64,000 bases of DNA, taken from positions 1-64,000 of the forward strand of contig JACOUS010000029.1 of the NCBI GenBank assembly GCA_016177735.1, in the 5' to 3' direction. The position numbers and the translations under genes were made by a program. The notes under the pieces are model-generated. The model saw nothing but the letters and a program-made list of their open reading frames with translations. It ran no database searches and was not told the DNA's origin. Below, in pieces: positions 34,435-43,111 of this stretch. Position 1 is the stretch's first letter. Each line of letters begins with the position of its first letter. The stretch is from Ignavibacteriales bacterium (GTDB taxonomy: Bacteria; Bacteroidota; Ignavibacteria; Ignavibacteriales; Melioribacteraceae).

Positions 34435-35268
34435 ATGATTAAAAATTTGACCTTCATTGCTTCCGATGGCGAGGAACTAAGAACATCTGTTTTTATCAAC
34501 GAAGAATTATTTTCCGGCAATTCGCTCATTTTGGTTCATGGATTCAAAGGTTTTAAAGATTGGGGATTTGGTCCGTACCTCGCCGATTATTTTGCGAAAA
34601 AGGGCTTTCTAGTTGTTACCTTTAATTTTTCGCATAACGGGATCGGGGAAAACACGGTTGAGTTTACGGAATTAGAAAAATTTGCGGAGAACACTTTTTC
34701 GAGGGAAGTACGGGAATTAAACGAAATAATTGATGCTCTTCGAAATAATTTTTTCGGATTCGGTTCGAAAGGGAAGTTGGGATTAGTTGGTCACAGCCGC
34801 GGCGGTGCAATTTCGCTTTTGACCGCTTCAAAAATAAATGATGTTGATGCTGCTGCAGTTTGGGCTTCAATCTCCAAACTTGACCGCTATTCCAAAAGAC
34901 AAAAAGAAGAGTGGCGCAAAAAAAGTTCGTTCGATGTTATGAATATGCGGACAAAACAAATTATGAAATTGAATTTGTGTCTGCTCGATGATATCGAAAA
35001 AAATTCAGCCGGTTCTTTGAATATTGAAAACGCAGTAAAAAATTTTAACAAACCATTACTGATTGTTCACGGCGATCAGGATCTGGCTGTTCCGATTGCC
35101 GAAGCAGAACAATTGTACGAATGGTCGGACAAATCTAAAACAGAGTTTTATAAACTTTTCGGAACGGGTCACACATTCGGGATTGTTCATCCGTTTGCCG
35201 GTACAAATCACAAGTTTGAAAAATTATTAGAAAAGACAACAGATTTTTTCACAAGCAGTTTTAATTAA
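34435..35268 (+). CDS. Alpha/beta-hydrolase (dienelactone hydrolase/esterase-like)
   Basis: About 277 residues from ATG 34435. The longer open frame back to a TTG at 34297 runs through the inverted-repeat element and is rejected. Features in order are the oxyanion-hole region LVHGFKGFKDWG (near residue 30), nucleophile elbow GLVGHSRGGA with its Ser, VHGDQDLAVP with the acid Asp, and GTGHTFG with the His. These make a complete Ser-Asp-His triad. The substrate is unknown; relatives are esterases or peptidase-like hydrolases. bioY follows by 14 bases. Confidence 0.85.
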   Translation: MIKNLTFIASDGEELRTSVFINEELFSGNSLILVHGFKGFKDWGFGPYLADYFAKKGFLVVTFNFSHNGIGENTVEFTELEKFAENTFSREVRELNEIIDALRNNFFGFGSKGKLGLVGHSRGGAISLLTASKINDVDAAAVWASISKLDRYSKRQKEEWRKKSSFDVMNMRTKQIMKLNLCLLDDIEKNSAGSLNIENAVKNFNKPLLIVHGDQDLAVPIAEAEQLYEWSDKSKTEFYKLFGTGHTFGIVHPFAGTNHKFEKLLEKTTDFFTSSFN

Positions 35269-35282
35269 TCACAGAGGAAATC

Positions 35283-35858
35283 ATGACAACAAAAGAAAAT
35301 GTAAAATCGAATTTACTGATTGATTTTTTGAGTAAAGCAAGATCATCACAATTATTTTGGATACTAACATTTGCGGTCTTCACATTTCTTGGTGCACAAG
35401 TTGCTGTACCGGCACAGCCGGTACCTTTCACATTACAAACAATGATAGTTCTTTTATCGGGTGCATTTTTAGGATCGAGAAACGGCGCACTCAGTCAAAT
35501 TGCATACGTACTTGGCGGTTCGCTCGGTCTTCCTATTTTTTCAGGATTCACATTTGGTTTCGCACGTTTGTTCGGACCGACCGGCGGATATTTGTTGGCG
35601 TTTCCGGTAGCTGCATTCATAGTAGGATTAATCATTGAAAAGAAAAGTAACGCATTAACAATTTCGCTTTCGATGATTGCCGGCTCGCTTGTAATTCTTC
35701 TTTCCGGTGCATCGTATCTTGCATTATTCCTCAACGGAAATTTCTCGCAAGCATTGTTTACCGGCGCATTCATCTTTTCAATTTGGGATGTTATTAAAAT
35801 TGCCGCGGCAGTTAGCATTTACAAAGCTTTCTCTGTCAAATATCCGAAACTTCCGTAA
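35283..35858 (+). CDS. bioY: Biotin transporter substrate-binding component BioY
   Basis: A 191-residue integral membrane protein, the S-component of an ECF-type vitamin transporter. Typical BioY features are FTLQTMIVLLSGAFLGSRNG, YVLGGSLGLPIF and GPTGGYLLAFPVAAFIVG, with about six membrane helices. GAGGAAA precedes the ATG. The energising BioM/BioN genes are not in the window, so it either uses a shared ECF module or works alone, as some BioY do. It lies just after the hydrolase gene on the same strand. Confidence 0.93.
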   Translation: MTTKENVKSNLLIDFLSKARSSQLFWILTFAVFTFLGAQVAVPAQPVPFTLQTMIVLLSGAFLGSRNGALSQIAYVLGGSLGLPIFSGFTFGFARLFGPTGGYLLAFPVAAFIVGLIIEKKSNALTISLSMIAGSLVILLSGASYLALFLNGNFSQALFTGAFIFSIWDVIKIAAAVSIYKAFSVKYPKLP

Positions 35859-35885
35859 ACTTGGTGCAAAGGTTAAATCTACGTC

Positions 35886-37895
35886 ATGACAATTAAAAAC
35901 CTGATCTTCATTCTAGTTTTTTTATCTGCATTCGGTCTGCTGTTTTATAATCTGCGAAGAATTTTATCATACATAAAACTCGGGCAGAAAGAGAACCGCT
36001 TCGATAACCCAAAAGAACGAATAAAAAATGTAATGAAGATCGCTTTCGGGCAGTCAAAACTATTACGCGATCCAATCGCCGGAACAATTCACTTCCTCAT
36101 TTTTTGGGGATTTATGCTTTTTCTTTTCGCAGTGATTGAAGCGATTCTGCAAGGATTTTATTCGCCATTCACGCTTCAATTTTTAGGTCCAGTTTACGGT
36201 GCAATTACATTTGTTCAGGATATTTTCGGGCTATTTGTAATTGCCGCAGTTCTGTGGGCTTTGTATAGAAGGTTCGTACAAAAAGTCCCGCGGCTTGATA
36301 TTGGCAAAGAAGGAAATTTTGATGCGTCATTAATTTTATTTCTGATTCTCGGCGTTATCCTTTCAATGTTCGGGCAGAATATTGCACACGTTGCCAATAA
36401 CAATTTTGTGCTATCGGAATTTGAAGTACGTCCGATCTCGTCTTTTTTAGCTCCGCAATTATTTAAAGAGGGCGGAAGTGAATCAATCATTCTTTTTGAA
36501 GTTTCTTGGTGGCTTCATATTCTAATCGTATTTGGTTTTATGAATTTTCTTCCGTTCTCGAAACATTCGCATGTAATTACATCAATTCCGAATGTTTATT
36601 TCTCCAAAATTGGCAGTGATAAATACGCACTGAAAAAAATTAATCTTGAAGATGAAAATGTAACACAGTACGGTGCGGCAGATTTTGAGCATCTTTCATG
36701 GAAACAGATATTTGATGGTTTTTCTTGTACCGAATGCGGAAGATGTACGGCGGCATGCCCGGCTTCAATAACCGGGAAAAAATTATCGCCGCGAGAAATA
36801 ATTGTAAATATCAGGCATCGAACGGAAGATAAAGCTCCGCTTGTGCTTGCCGGTGTTGGCGAAGATAACGAAGTTGTTCAGAAAACCTTGATTCATAATT
36901 ACATCAGCGATGAAGAACTTTGGGCTTGTACAACTTGCATGGCTTGCGTTTACGAATGCCCGGTAACAATTGAACATGTTGATTCTATTGTTGATATGCG
37001 AAGAAATTTGGTGTTGATGGAATCAAATTTCCCACCGGAATTAAATGTAGTTTTTAAAAATATCGAGACAAACTTTACACCGTGGGCTTTTAATGCGCAA
37101 GATCGAGCAAACTGGGCTGAAGGAATGAACATTAAAACTATGGCTGATGACCGAAACAGCGAATATTTGTTCTGGGTTGGCTGTGCCGGCTCTTTTGATG
37201 CACGCTATCAAAAAGTTACAAAAGCAATTGCAAAATTAATGCAAAATGCTAATATTGATTTTAGAATCCTTGGAATTGAAGAAAAATGCAATGGCGATAC
37301 GGCTCGAAGACTTGGAAACGAATATTTAGCGCAGACATTAATTCAAGAAAACGTTCAAACGCTGAATAATTACGGCGTAAAAAAGATTGTAACCGGATGT
37401 CCTCATTGCTATAATTCATTAAAAAATGAATATCCTCAATTCGGAGGAAAGTTTGAAGTTGTACATCATACCGAGTTAATAGAAAGACTGCTTGAAGAGG
37501 GCAAAATAAAATTAAAAGAGAGCGGAAGTGAATCAAAAATCACTTATCATGATTCATGTTATCTTGGAAGATATAACGATATTTATGACTCACCACGCAA
37601 ATCTTTACAAAACCTCAAAAATGTTAATTTGGTAGAAATGGAAAGAAGCAGAGACAAAGGTTTTTGCTGTGGTGCCGGCGGCGGAAGAATGTTCCTTGAA
37701 GAAAAAGAAGGTACGCGAATCAATATCAACAGAACAGAAGAAGCACTAAAGACAAATGCTGATACAATTGCTTCTGCTTGTCCTTTCTGCATGACTATGA
37801 TGAACGACGGCGTTAAAGCTTTTGAAAAACAAAATGATGTTTATGTTAAAGACGTTGCAGAAATTGTACTCGAAAATTCCATAATAAATAACTAA
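35886..37895 (+). CDS. Membrane Fe-S oxidoreductase (heterodisulfide reductase-related, ETF:quinone type)
   Basis: A 669-residue fusion. Residues 1-230 have five to six membrane helices, like the haem-b subunit NarI/HdrE. Two 4Fe-4S sets follow: CTECGRCTAACP near 282 and CTTCMACVYECP near 350. The C-terminal part carries two CCG domains (CNGD...GCPHCYNSL and DSCYLGRYN...GFCCGAGGGR). This is the architecture of FadF-like proteins proposed to move electrons from ETF and acyl-CoA dehydrogenases to menaquinone, which fits the nearby acyl-CoA dehydrogenase. The substrate link is inferred. AAGG lies upstream of the ATG. Confidence 0.85.
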   Translation: MTIKNLIFILVFLSAFGLLFYNLRRILSYIKLGQKENRFDNPKERIKNVMKIAFGQSKLLRDPIAGTIHFLIFWGFMLFLFAVIEAILQGFYSPFTLQFLGPVYGAITFVQDIFGLFVIAAVLWALYRRFVQKVPRLDIGKEGNFDASLILFLILGVILSMFGQNIAHVANNNFVLSEFEVRPISSFLAPQLFKEGGSESIILFEVSWWLHILIVFGFMNFLPFSKHSHVITSIPNVYFSKIGSDKYALKKINLEDENVTQYGAADFEHLSWKQIFDGFSCTECGRCTAACPASITGKKLSPREIIVNIRHRTEDKAPLVLAGVGEDNEVVQKTLIHNYISDEELWACTTCMACVYECPVTIEHVDSIVDMRRNLVLMESNFPPELNVVFKNIETNFTPWAFNAQDRANWAEGMNIKTMADDRNSEYLFWVGCAGSFDARYQKVTKAIAKLMQNANIDFRILGIEEKCNGDTARRLGNEYLAQTLIQENVQTLNNYGVKKIVTGCPHCYNSLKNEYPQFGGKFEVVHHTELIERLLEEGKIKLKESGSESKITYHDSCYLGRYNDIYDSPRKSLQNLKNVNLVEMERSRDKGFCCGAGGGRMFLEEKEGTRININRTEEALKTNADTIASACPFCMTMMNDGVKAFEKQNDVYVKDVAEIVLENSIINN

Positions 37896-37924
37896 CTAAG
37901 CAACACTATTTTAAGGAGGTATTC

Positions 37925-38131
37925 ATGCAGAAGTATCAAGAACTTATTGAGTTTGTTAAAAGTCTTGAGGGAGATGTAGTAAAGTTTTATGAAAAAGGTC
38001 AATCCGCTGCCGGTACAAGACTGCGTAAAGGATTGAGCGAGTTAAAACGTCTCGCACAAGATATTCGTAATGAAGTTCAGGACGTAAAAACACAAAGAAA
38101 AACTCCTACTAAAGAGGGCGGAGAAAATTAG
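37925..38131 (+). CDS. Small histone H1-like DNA-binding protein
   Basis: A 68-residue basic helical protein: FVKSLEGDVVKFYEKGQSAAGTRLRKGL and ELKRLAQDIRNEVQDVKTQRK. The GNSAAGTR-like core and size match the short H1-like proteins of Bacteroidetes, related to chlamydial Hc1, and suggest a nucleoid role. A perfect AAGGAGGT sits before the ATG, implying high expression. It has its own strong terminator. It follows the Fe-S oxidoreductase by 29 bases but is probably unrelated in function. Confidence 0.85.
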   Translation: MQKYQELIEFVKSLEGDVVKFYEKGQSAAGTRLRKGLSELKRLAQDIRNEVQDVKTQRKTPTKEGGEN

Positions 38132-38154
38132 TGTTGTAATTTTTTCTCGTATAT

Positions 38155-38183
38155 AGGCTGGGTTTTATAATCCAGCCTTTTTT
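38155..38183 (+). terminator. Terminator after the H1-like gene
   Basis: AGGCTGG at 38155-38161 pairs with CCAGCCT at 38172-38178 across a ten-base loop and runs into six T. A clear intrinsic terminator. Confidence 0.9.
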
Positions 38184-38204
38184 ATTATATGAAAATCACT
38201 GTAG

Positions 38205-38349
38205 TCCCAAACTTTTTTGATATGAATAAAAAAAATACAAAAACATTTTCCTCATGTATTTTCGAATTGAATCAACGGAATAATTTTTTCTTATCCTAAC
38301 TTTTGACTATTCAATAATTTGATTTGAACAAGTGAGAAAAGTTTGGGGC
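38205..38349. repeat. Second MITE-like unit with the same terminal motif
   Basis: The left motif TCCCAAACTTTTTT (38205-38218) faces the right motif AGAAAAGTTTGGGGC (ending at 38349), which is the exact complement of the left end of the 34259-34347 element. The interiors of the two units are not alike. The right end is eight bases from the capA-like start codon. Confidence 0.45.
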
Positions 38350-38356
38350 AGCAATA

Positions 38357-39490
38357 ATGAAAATTAAATTCAATTTTTTGATCATGCCTATCATTCTTTT
38401 GTTTATCCTTTTCGGAATTAATTCCACAACAATTAAAACAGCAGGCAAGCCGGAAGCAGATTCGCTTTCAGCAATTCGACTTGCATTTGCGGGTGATATA
38501 ATGTGTCACACTCCACAAATGGACTACGCTAAAGTTGGCAGAGATAGTTTTGATTTTAAACCGGTTTTCCGCGAAGTAAAAAATTTTCTCTCAATTCCGG
38601 ATTTCACATTCGGAAATTTGGAAACCGTAATTATTGGAAATGAAAAAGGTTTTTCCGGTTATCCTTTGTTCAGTTCGCCGGAAGAATTATTGAGTGCGTT
38701 AAAAGATACCGGATTCGATCTTTTGTTCACTTCGAATAATCACAGCATCGATAAAGGTGTGAATGGTGTATTAAAGACTCTCGAAAATCTTCGTGCGGAA
38801 AATTTGTTATCAACCGGAACTTTTGACTCTCAAAGAGATCGAGATTCAATCCGAATAATCGATATTAAAGGAATTAAACTTGGAATCCTTTCTTACACTT
38901 ACGGATTGAACGGGAATTATCTGCCGGAAGATTCGAAGTACATTGTAAATGTGATTGATACTAACTTGATTAAATCAGATATCGCAAAAATTAAAGAGCG
39001 CGATTACGATGCCATTATTGTTTATTATCACTTTGGGGATGAGTATTCTAGAAAGCCATCTTCGTTCCAAAAAGAAATAGCCGCAAAATCTTTTGAGTGG
39101 GGCGCAGATATAATTATTGCGAGTCATCCGCATGTAATTCAACCAATAGAATTTTTTGAAAAGAAAAACGGAAAACTGAAAAAAGGATTGATCGCCTATT
39201 CGATCGGAAATTTTATTTCGAATCAAAGACGCCGTTACACGGATTCGGGTGTAATTTTAAATCTGGATTTAATGAAGAACACGAAAAAAGATTCTTTGTG
39301 GATTAACGATGTTTCAATAATTCCAACATGGGTTTATAAAGGCAGAACAGAAAAAGAGAATGAGTTTGTGATTCTTCCTTCGGATACGGCAATGTTCGGC
39401 AAACTTCCCGAATATTTGACTCCGGCAGACAAACAAAAAATGATTCAAAGTTTCAACGATACAAAGAGCATGTTTAAAATTTCCCGGTAA
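38357..39490 (+). CDS. CapA-family metallophosphatase-like protein
   Basis: A 377-residue exported or membrane-anchored protein with an N-terminal hydrophobic segment (about residues 7-24). It belongs to the CapA/PgsA family named for poly-gamma-glutamate capsule synthesis: LAFAGDIMCH, FGNLETVI, LLFTSNNHSIDKG, VYYHFGDEYS, IIASHPHVIQPIEF and YSIGNFIS. These motifs give a calcineurin-like set of Asp, His and Asn ligands. No other capsule genes are nearby, so the role is unclear. No ribosome site is visible; the end of an inverted repeat lies directly upstream. Confidence 0.88.
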   Translation: MKIKFNFLIMPIILLFILFGINSTTIKTAGKPEADSLSAIRLAFAGDIMCHTPQMDYAKVGRDSFDFKPVFREVKNFLSIPDFTFGNLETVIIGNEKGFSGYPLFSSPEELLSALKDTGFDLLFTSNNHSIDKGVNGVLKTLENLRAENLLSTGTFDSQRDRDSIRIIDIKGIKLGILSYTYGLNGNYLPEDSKYIVNVIDTNLIKSDIAKIKERDYDAIIVYYHFGDEYSRKPSSFQKEIAAKSFEWGADIIIASHPHVIQPIEFFEKKNGKLKKGLIAYSIGNFISNQRRRYTDSGVILNLDLMKNTKKDSLWINDVSIIPTWVYKGRTEKENEFVILPSDTAMFGKLPEYLTPADKQKMIQSFNDTKSMFKISR

Positions 39491-39524
39491 CAGATTCCGT
39501 ATCTAAATTTCAATTCGGATTTCC

Positions 39525-39532
39525 TATCTTTG
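39525..39532 (+). promoter_or_regulatory. Candidate promoter -7 element before MFS gene
   Basis: TATCTTTG matches TAnnTTTG and lies 21 bases before the ATG. No clear TTG is found at the -33 position, so support is partial. Confidence 0.35.
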
Positions 39533-39553
39533 TGGCGTTAAATAAAAACTAAT

Positions 39554-40741
39554 ATGATGAAAAAGAAAGCCTCGCTCACAATAATTTTTATAACAATTTT
39601 TATAGATTTGATGGGCTTCGGAATTTTGATTCCGATACTTCCAACATTTGCAAGCAAAAGTCTCGGCATTTCGGATTTTGGCATCGGTGCTATTGTTGCC
39701 GTTTTTTCTTTGATGCAATTTTTTTTCAATCCGATGCTTGGAAATTTATCCGACCGTTTGGGAAGACGACCGATTATTCTTGTCACACAATTATTAACAG
39801 CCGCATCGTACATCATGTTCAGTTTCTCGAATTCGTTCATGATTTTGTTTTTATCGAGAATGCTTGCCGGTTTGGGCGGAAGTAATATCGGAGTTGCACA
39901 AGCTTACATTGCTGATATCACAACGAAAGAAGAAAGAGCAAAAGGAATGGGAATGATTGGTGCGGCGTTCGGACTCGGTTTTGTATTCGGTCCGATCATC
40001 GGTGCATTACTTTCGAAGTACGGATATCATGTTGCCGGATTTGCAAGCGCCGCTTTTTCATTTACGGCTTTCATCTTTGCATTATTTATGCTGCCCGAAT
40101 CAAATTTTAAAAAGGAGAGTACTGCGAAACGCCGGCTCAAAATTTTTGATGCGGCGTACACAAAAAAAATTCTTACACATCCGGAAATCGGATTGCTGAT
40201 TATTCTTTTTTTCATAATTGTTTTTTCGATGGCAAATATTTACGGAACATTTGCAATACTCGGTTATAAAGTTTATCATTTCTCCGATCAACAGAACGGG
40301 ATGCTTTTCGGCATTGTCGGAATTGTGAGCGCAATTATTCAAGGCGGTTTGATGAGATATTTATCGAACAAATTCAACGACCGCAGTTTAATTTTGACCG
40401 GTACAATTCTGATGACGCTGGGACTCGGATTCATTCCATACGGAATAAATTTTTCAGGAGTCTCGATGGTTATCTCGGTACTCGCAATCGGGACCGGAAT
40501 TTTACAGCCGACAATTCCGGGAATGATTTCAAAAGTTTCACCGGAAGATGAACAAGGTTCGATACTCGGAATCAATCAATCGTTCTCTGCGCTTGCACGA
40601 GTGCTCGGTCCGTTGTGGGGTGGTTTCTCGTATGATTTTATCGGCTACCAATTCCCATTTTTAACCGGTGCGTTTTTTACAATAGTAACATTTTTATTAT
40701 CGTATTATTTTTTAAAATCAGAAAGGCTTGTTGAAGTATAA
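39554..40741 (+). CDS. MFS transporter (TetA/DHA1-like)
   Basis: A 395-residue, 12-helix major facilitator. TM1 reads IIFITIFIDLMGFGILIPILP, typical of drug:H+ antiporters of the tetracycline-efflux type, and motif A is GNLSDRLGRRP (about residues 61-71). Motif C-like Gly-rich GMIGAAFGLGFVFGPIIGALL lies in TM5. The family is often named tetracycline resistance-like but the substrate is not predictable. The dus gene begins two bases after its stop, so the two are probably cotranscribed. Confidence 0.9.
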   Translation: MMKKKASLTIIFITIFIDLMGFGILIPILPTFASKSLGISDFGIGAIVAVFSLMQFFFNPMLGNLSDRLGRRPIILVTQLLTAASYIMFSFSNSFMILFLSRMLAGLGGSNIGVAQAYIADITTKEERAKGMGMIGAAFGLGFVFGPIIGALLSKYGYHVAGFASAAFSFTAFIFALFMLPESNFKKESTAKRRLKIFDAAYTKKILTHPEIGLLIILFFIIVFSMANIYGTFAILGYKVYHFSDQQNGMLFGIVGIVSAIIQGGLMRYLSNKFNDRSLILTGTILMTLGLGFIPYGINFSGVSMVISVLAIGTGILQPTIPGMISKVSPEDEQGSILGINQSFSALARVLGPLWGGFSYDFIGYQFPFLTGAFFTIVTFLLSYYFLKSERLVEV

Positions 40742-40743
40742 GC

Positions 40744-41751
40744 ATGTTTAAAATTGGTAAAATAGAAATAAAGAATGCGTTACTTCTCGCACCGATGGAA
40801 GATGTAACGGATATTGCTTTCAGAAAAATCTGTAAAGAGTTTGGTGCAGATGTAGTTTACACAGAGTTTGTTAATTCGGATGGATTGATTCGCGCAAATA
40901 AAAAAACACATCAAAAATTAGAGATCACTGAAGAAGAACGCCCGGTCGGAATCCAAATTTACGGCGGCAATCTTGAACCGATGATTGAAGCTGCGCGAAT
41001 TGCAGAAGAAAAAAATCCCAACTTGATTGATATTAATGCCGGCTGCTGGGTTAAAAAAATTGCCAATCGTGGTGCCGGTGCCGGTTTGTTAAAAGATCCG
41101 GATTATTTTCAAAAAATGGTTGAAGAAATTGTGAAAACTGTGAATGTTCCAGTAACGGTGAAAACAAGAATTGGCTGGGATGCAAACGCAATTAATATTT
41201 TGGAAATTGCAAAACGGGTAGAAGATGCCGGTGCTGCTGAATTGACGGTTCATTGCAGAACACGTCAGCAAGGACACAGCGGCGAACCGGATTGGGGCTG
41301 GATTGCAAAAGTAAAAGAGGTTATAAAAATCCCGGTTGCACTCAACGGCGGTGTTATGAATTCGGAAGATGCAGCTCGCGCATTCAATGAAACAAATGCA
41401 GATGCAGTGATGATTGCGCGCGGTGCGATTGGCAATCCGTGGATTTTTGAAGATGCGAAAGAATTGCTCGCCGGTAAAAAAATCAGCCGGCACATTTCAA
41501 TAAATGAACGTGTTGAAGTTATACTTCGTCATTTGCGCTATTCATTGCAAATCAGAGATGATCGCGGTGCAATAATTCCGTTTAGAAAATATTACTCGGG
41601 ATATCTCAAAGGATTTTTTAATGTATCGAAAGTTCGGCAAGACTTGATGAAGTTGACCGAGTATGCTCCAATTGAAGAACTGTTATTAAACTTTGCCGAA
41701 GAGATTAATAAATACAGCGAAACAGAAAATCTCAGTACAATTTCAAAATAG
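40744..41751 (+). CDS. dusB: tRNA-dihydrouridine synthase (DusB type)
   Basis: An FMN-dependent enzyme reducing uridine to dihydrouridine in the tRNA D-loop; 335 residues. N-terminal LLLAPMEDVTDIAFRKIC, catalytic Cys near residue 102 in DINAGCWVKKI (most DusB have GCP), TVKTRIGWD and the phosphate-binding ALNGGVMNSEDA and VMIARGAIGNPWIF are all present. A helical RNA-binding C-terminus follows. It is in an apparent operon with the MFS gene upstream and apt downstream (17 bases). Confidence 0.92.
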   Translation: MFKIGKIEIKNALLLAPMEDVTDIAFRKICKEFGADVVYTEFVNSDGLIRANKKTHQKLEITEEERPVGIQIYGGNLEPMIEAARIAEEKNPNLIDINAGCWVKKIANRGAGAGLLKDPDYFQKMVEEIVKTVNVPVTVKTRIGWDANAINILEIAKRVEDAGAAELTVHCRTRQQGHSGEPDWGWIAKVKEVIKIPVALNGGVMNSEDAARAFNETNADAVMIARGAIGNPWIFEDAKELLAGKKISRHISINERVEVILRHLRYSLQIRDDRGAIIPFRKYYSGYLKGFFNVSKVRQDLMKLTEYAPIEELLLNFAEEINKYSETENLSTISK

Positions 41752-41768
41752 AAAAAGAGGGACTATTG

Positions 41769-42290
41769 ATGGAACTTAAAGACCTAATTCGTACCGTGCC
41801 TGATTTTCCGAAAAAGGGAATTATGTTTCGTGATATTACTACGCTGTTGAAAAATCCGGACGGGATTACCGATGCATTAGAAAAATTATATAACTTATCT
41901 AAAAATAAAGGGATAACAAAAGTAGCTGGAATTGAATCTCGCGGATTTATACTTGGTGCCGGACTCGCATTAAAACTTGGCGTTGGTTTTGTCCCGATCA
42001 GAAAACCGGGTAAACTTCCGGCAGAAAAGATTTCAGAATCTTACACTCTGGAATACGGAATCGATTCAATTGAGATTCATAAAGATGCGCTGAAGCCCGG
42101 CGATAAAGTTTTATTACACGATGATTTACTTGCAACCGGCGGAACAATGCTTGCAGCTTGTAAACTTGTTGAACAACTCGGAGCAAAAGTAGAACAAATT
42201 TCTTTTTTGATCGAACTTGATTTCTTGAACGGCAGAGATAAACTGAAAGGCTACGAAGTATTTTCACTGATCAATTATGATTCGGAATAA
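41769..42290 (+). CDS. apt: Adenine phosphoribosyltransferase
   Basis: Purine salvage: converts adenine and PRPP to AMP. It has 173 residues from ATG 41769 (AGAGGGA upstream); the TTG one codon earlier is not preferred. FPKKGIMFRDITTLL is at the N-terminus, GIESRGFILGAGLA near 58, VPIRKPGKLP in the hood, and the PRPP motif VLLHDDLLATGGTM near 118-131. Complete and standard. The 9-3-9 hairpin at 42333 lies between it and the convergent rsmI gene. Confidence 0.96.
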   Translation: MELKDLIRTVPDFPKKGIMFRDITTLLKNPDGITDALEKLYNLSKNKGITKVAGIESRGFILGAGLALKLGVGFVPIRKPGKLPAEKISESYTLEYGIDSIEIHKDALKPGDKVLLHDDLLATGGTMLAACKLVEQLGAKVEQISFLIELDFLNGRDKLKGYEVFSLINYDSE

Positions 42291-42332
42291 AATATGCAGA
42301 TGCGTGTTTAAGTATAATTGATAAATTGTTTT

Positions 42333-42353
42333 GAGACGCATTCGATGCGTCTC
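42333..42353. repeat. Intergenic 9-3-9 hairpin
   Basis: Arm GAGACGCAT, loop TCG, perfect complementary arm. It sits between convergent apt and rsmI and overlaps the first base of the rsmI stop. There is no adjacent T-tract. Confidence 0.75.
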
Positions 42354-43036
42354 TACATTTTAAAACCAATTGGCGCTATCACAACAACAAACTCGCCTTT
42401 GATAATTTTGTTCGGCATTTCTGTTAATATTTCCTTCGGCAAGCCTCGCCAAACTTCTTCAAATTTTTTTGTCATTTCACGGCAAACTGCTACGTAACGT
42501 TCCGGCATGTAAGTTTCTAATTCTTCCAAAAGATTTTTTATTCTGTATATCGATTCATAAATGATGATTGTTCTTTCTTCGCCGGCGAGAGTTTGCAATA
42601 ATTTTTGTCTTCCTTTTTTTTGAGGGAGGAAGCCTTCAAATACGAATGAGTCGGTTGCAACGCCGCTGATGCTCAAAGCATTAATTGCCGCACTCGGTCC
42701 GGGGATTCCGATTACTTCAATATTTTTTTTAACGGCATGATTAACCAGTCGAACACCGGGATCTGAAATTGACGGTGTGCCGGCATCTGAAACCAGTGCA
42801 CAAGTTTCTCCAAATTCAATTCGTTCAATAATTGTTTCAATCTTCTTCGATTCGTTTTGTGCGTTGACAACAAAGAGCGGCTTTTGTATTTGATAATGAT
42901 CGAGCAGAATTTTTGTTACGCGCGTGTCTTCACAAATTATGAAATCGACGGCTTTCAATGTTTCAACTGCGCGGTAGGTAATATCTCCCAAATTTCCGAT
43001 TGGAGTAGCAACGATGTATAATTTTCCGTTATTCAT
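42353..43036 (-). CDS. rsmI: 16S rRNA (cytidine-1402-2'-O)-methyltransferase
   Basis: A SAM-dependent methylase of the tetrapyrrole-methylase fold that modifies C1402 in the ribosomal P site. It has 227 residues. LYIVATPIGNLGDIT at the N-terminus, FIICEDTRVTKILL, ALVSDAGTPSISDPG and VIGIPGPSAAINALSISG are the family blocks, followed by FEGFLPQKKGRQK. It is shorter at the C-terminus than E. coli RsmI (286), as in many Bacteroidota. The stop lies in an intergenic palindrome. Confidence 0.95.
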   Translation of the reverse strand: MNNGKLYIVATPIGNLGDITYRAVETLKAVDFIICEDTRVTKILLDHYQIQKPLFVVNAQNESKKIETIIERIEFGETCALVSDAGTPSISDPGVRLVNHAVKKNIEVIGIPGPSAAINALSISGVATDSFVFEGFLPQKKGRQKLLQTLAGEERTIIIYESIYRIKNLLEELETYMPERYVAVCREMTKKFEEVWRGLPKEILTEMPNKIIKGEFVVVIAPIGFKM

Positions 43037-43056
43037 AAAACCAATATAAAAAATAA

Positions 43057-43075
43057 AGGCTCCACTTTGGAGCCT
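43057..43075 (-). terminator. Terminator of the lysine aminotransferase gene
   Basis: AGGCTCCA at 43057-43064 pairs with TGGAGCCT at 43068-43075 around a three-base loop. On the minus strand it leads into TTATTTTTTATA. Confidence 0.85.
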
Positions 43076-43111
43076 CTATAAAAATATTAGTGCACGAAGT
43101 TTGCACACAAA

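Noticed and set aside
39554-40741. Tetracycline-resistance gene
   Set aside because: It shares only general DHA1 features with TetA; there is no basis for assigning drug resistance.
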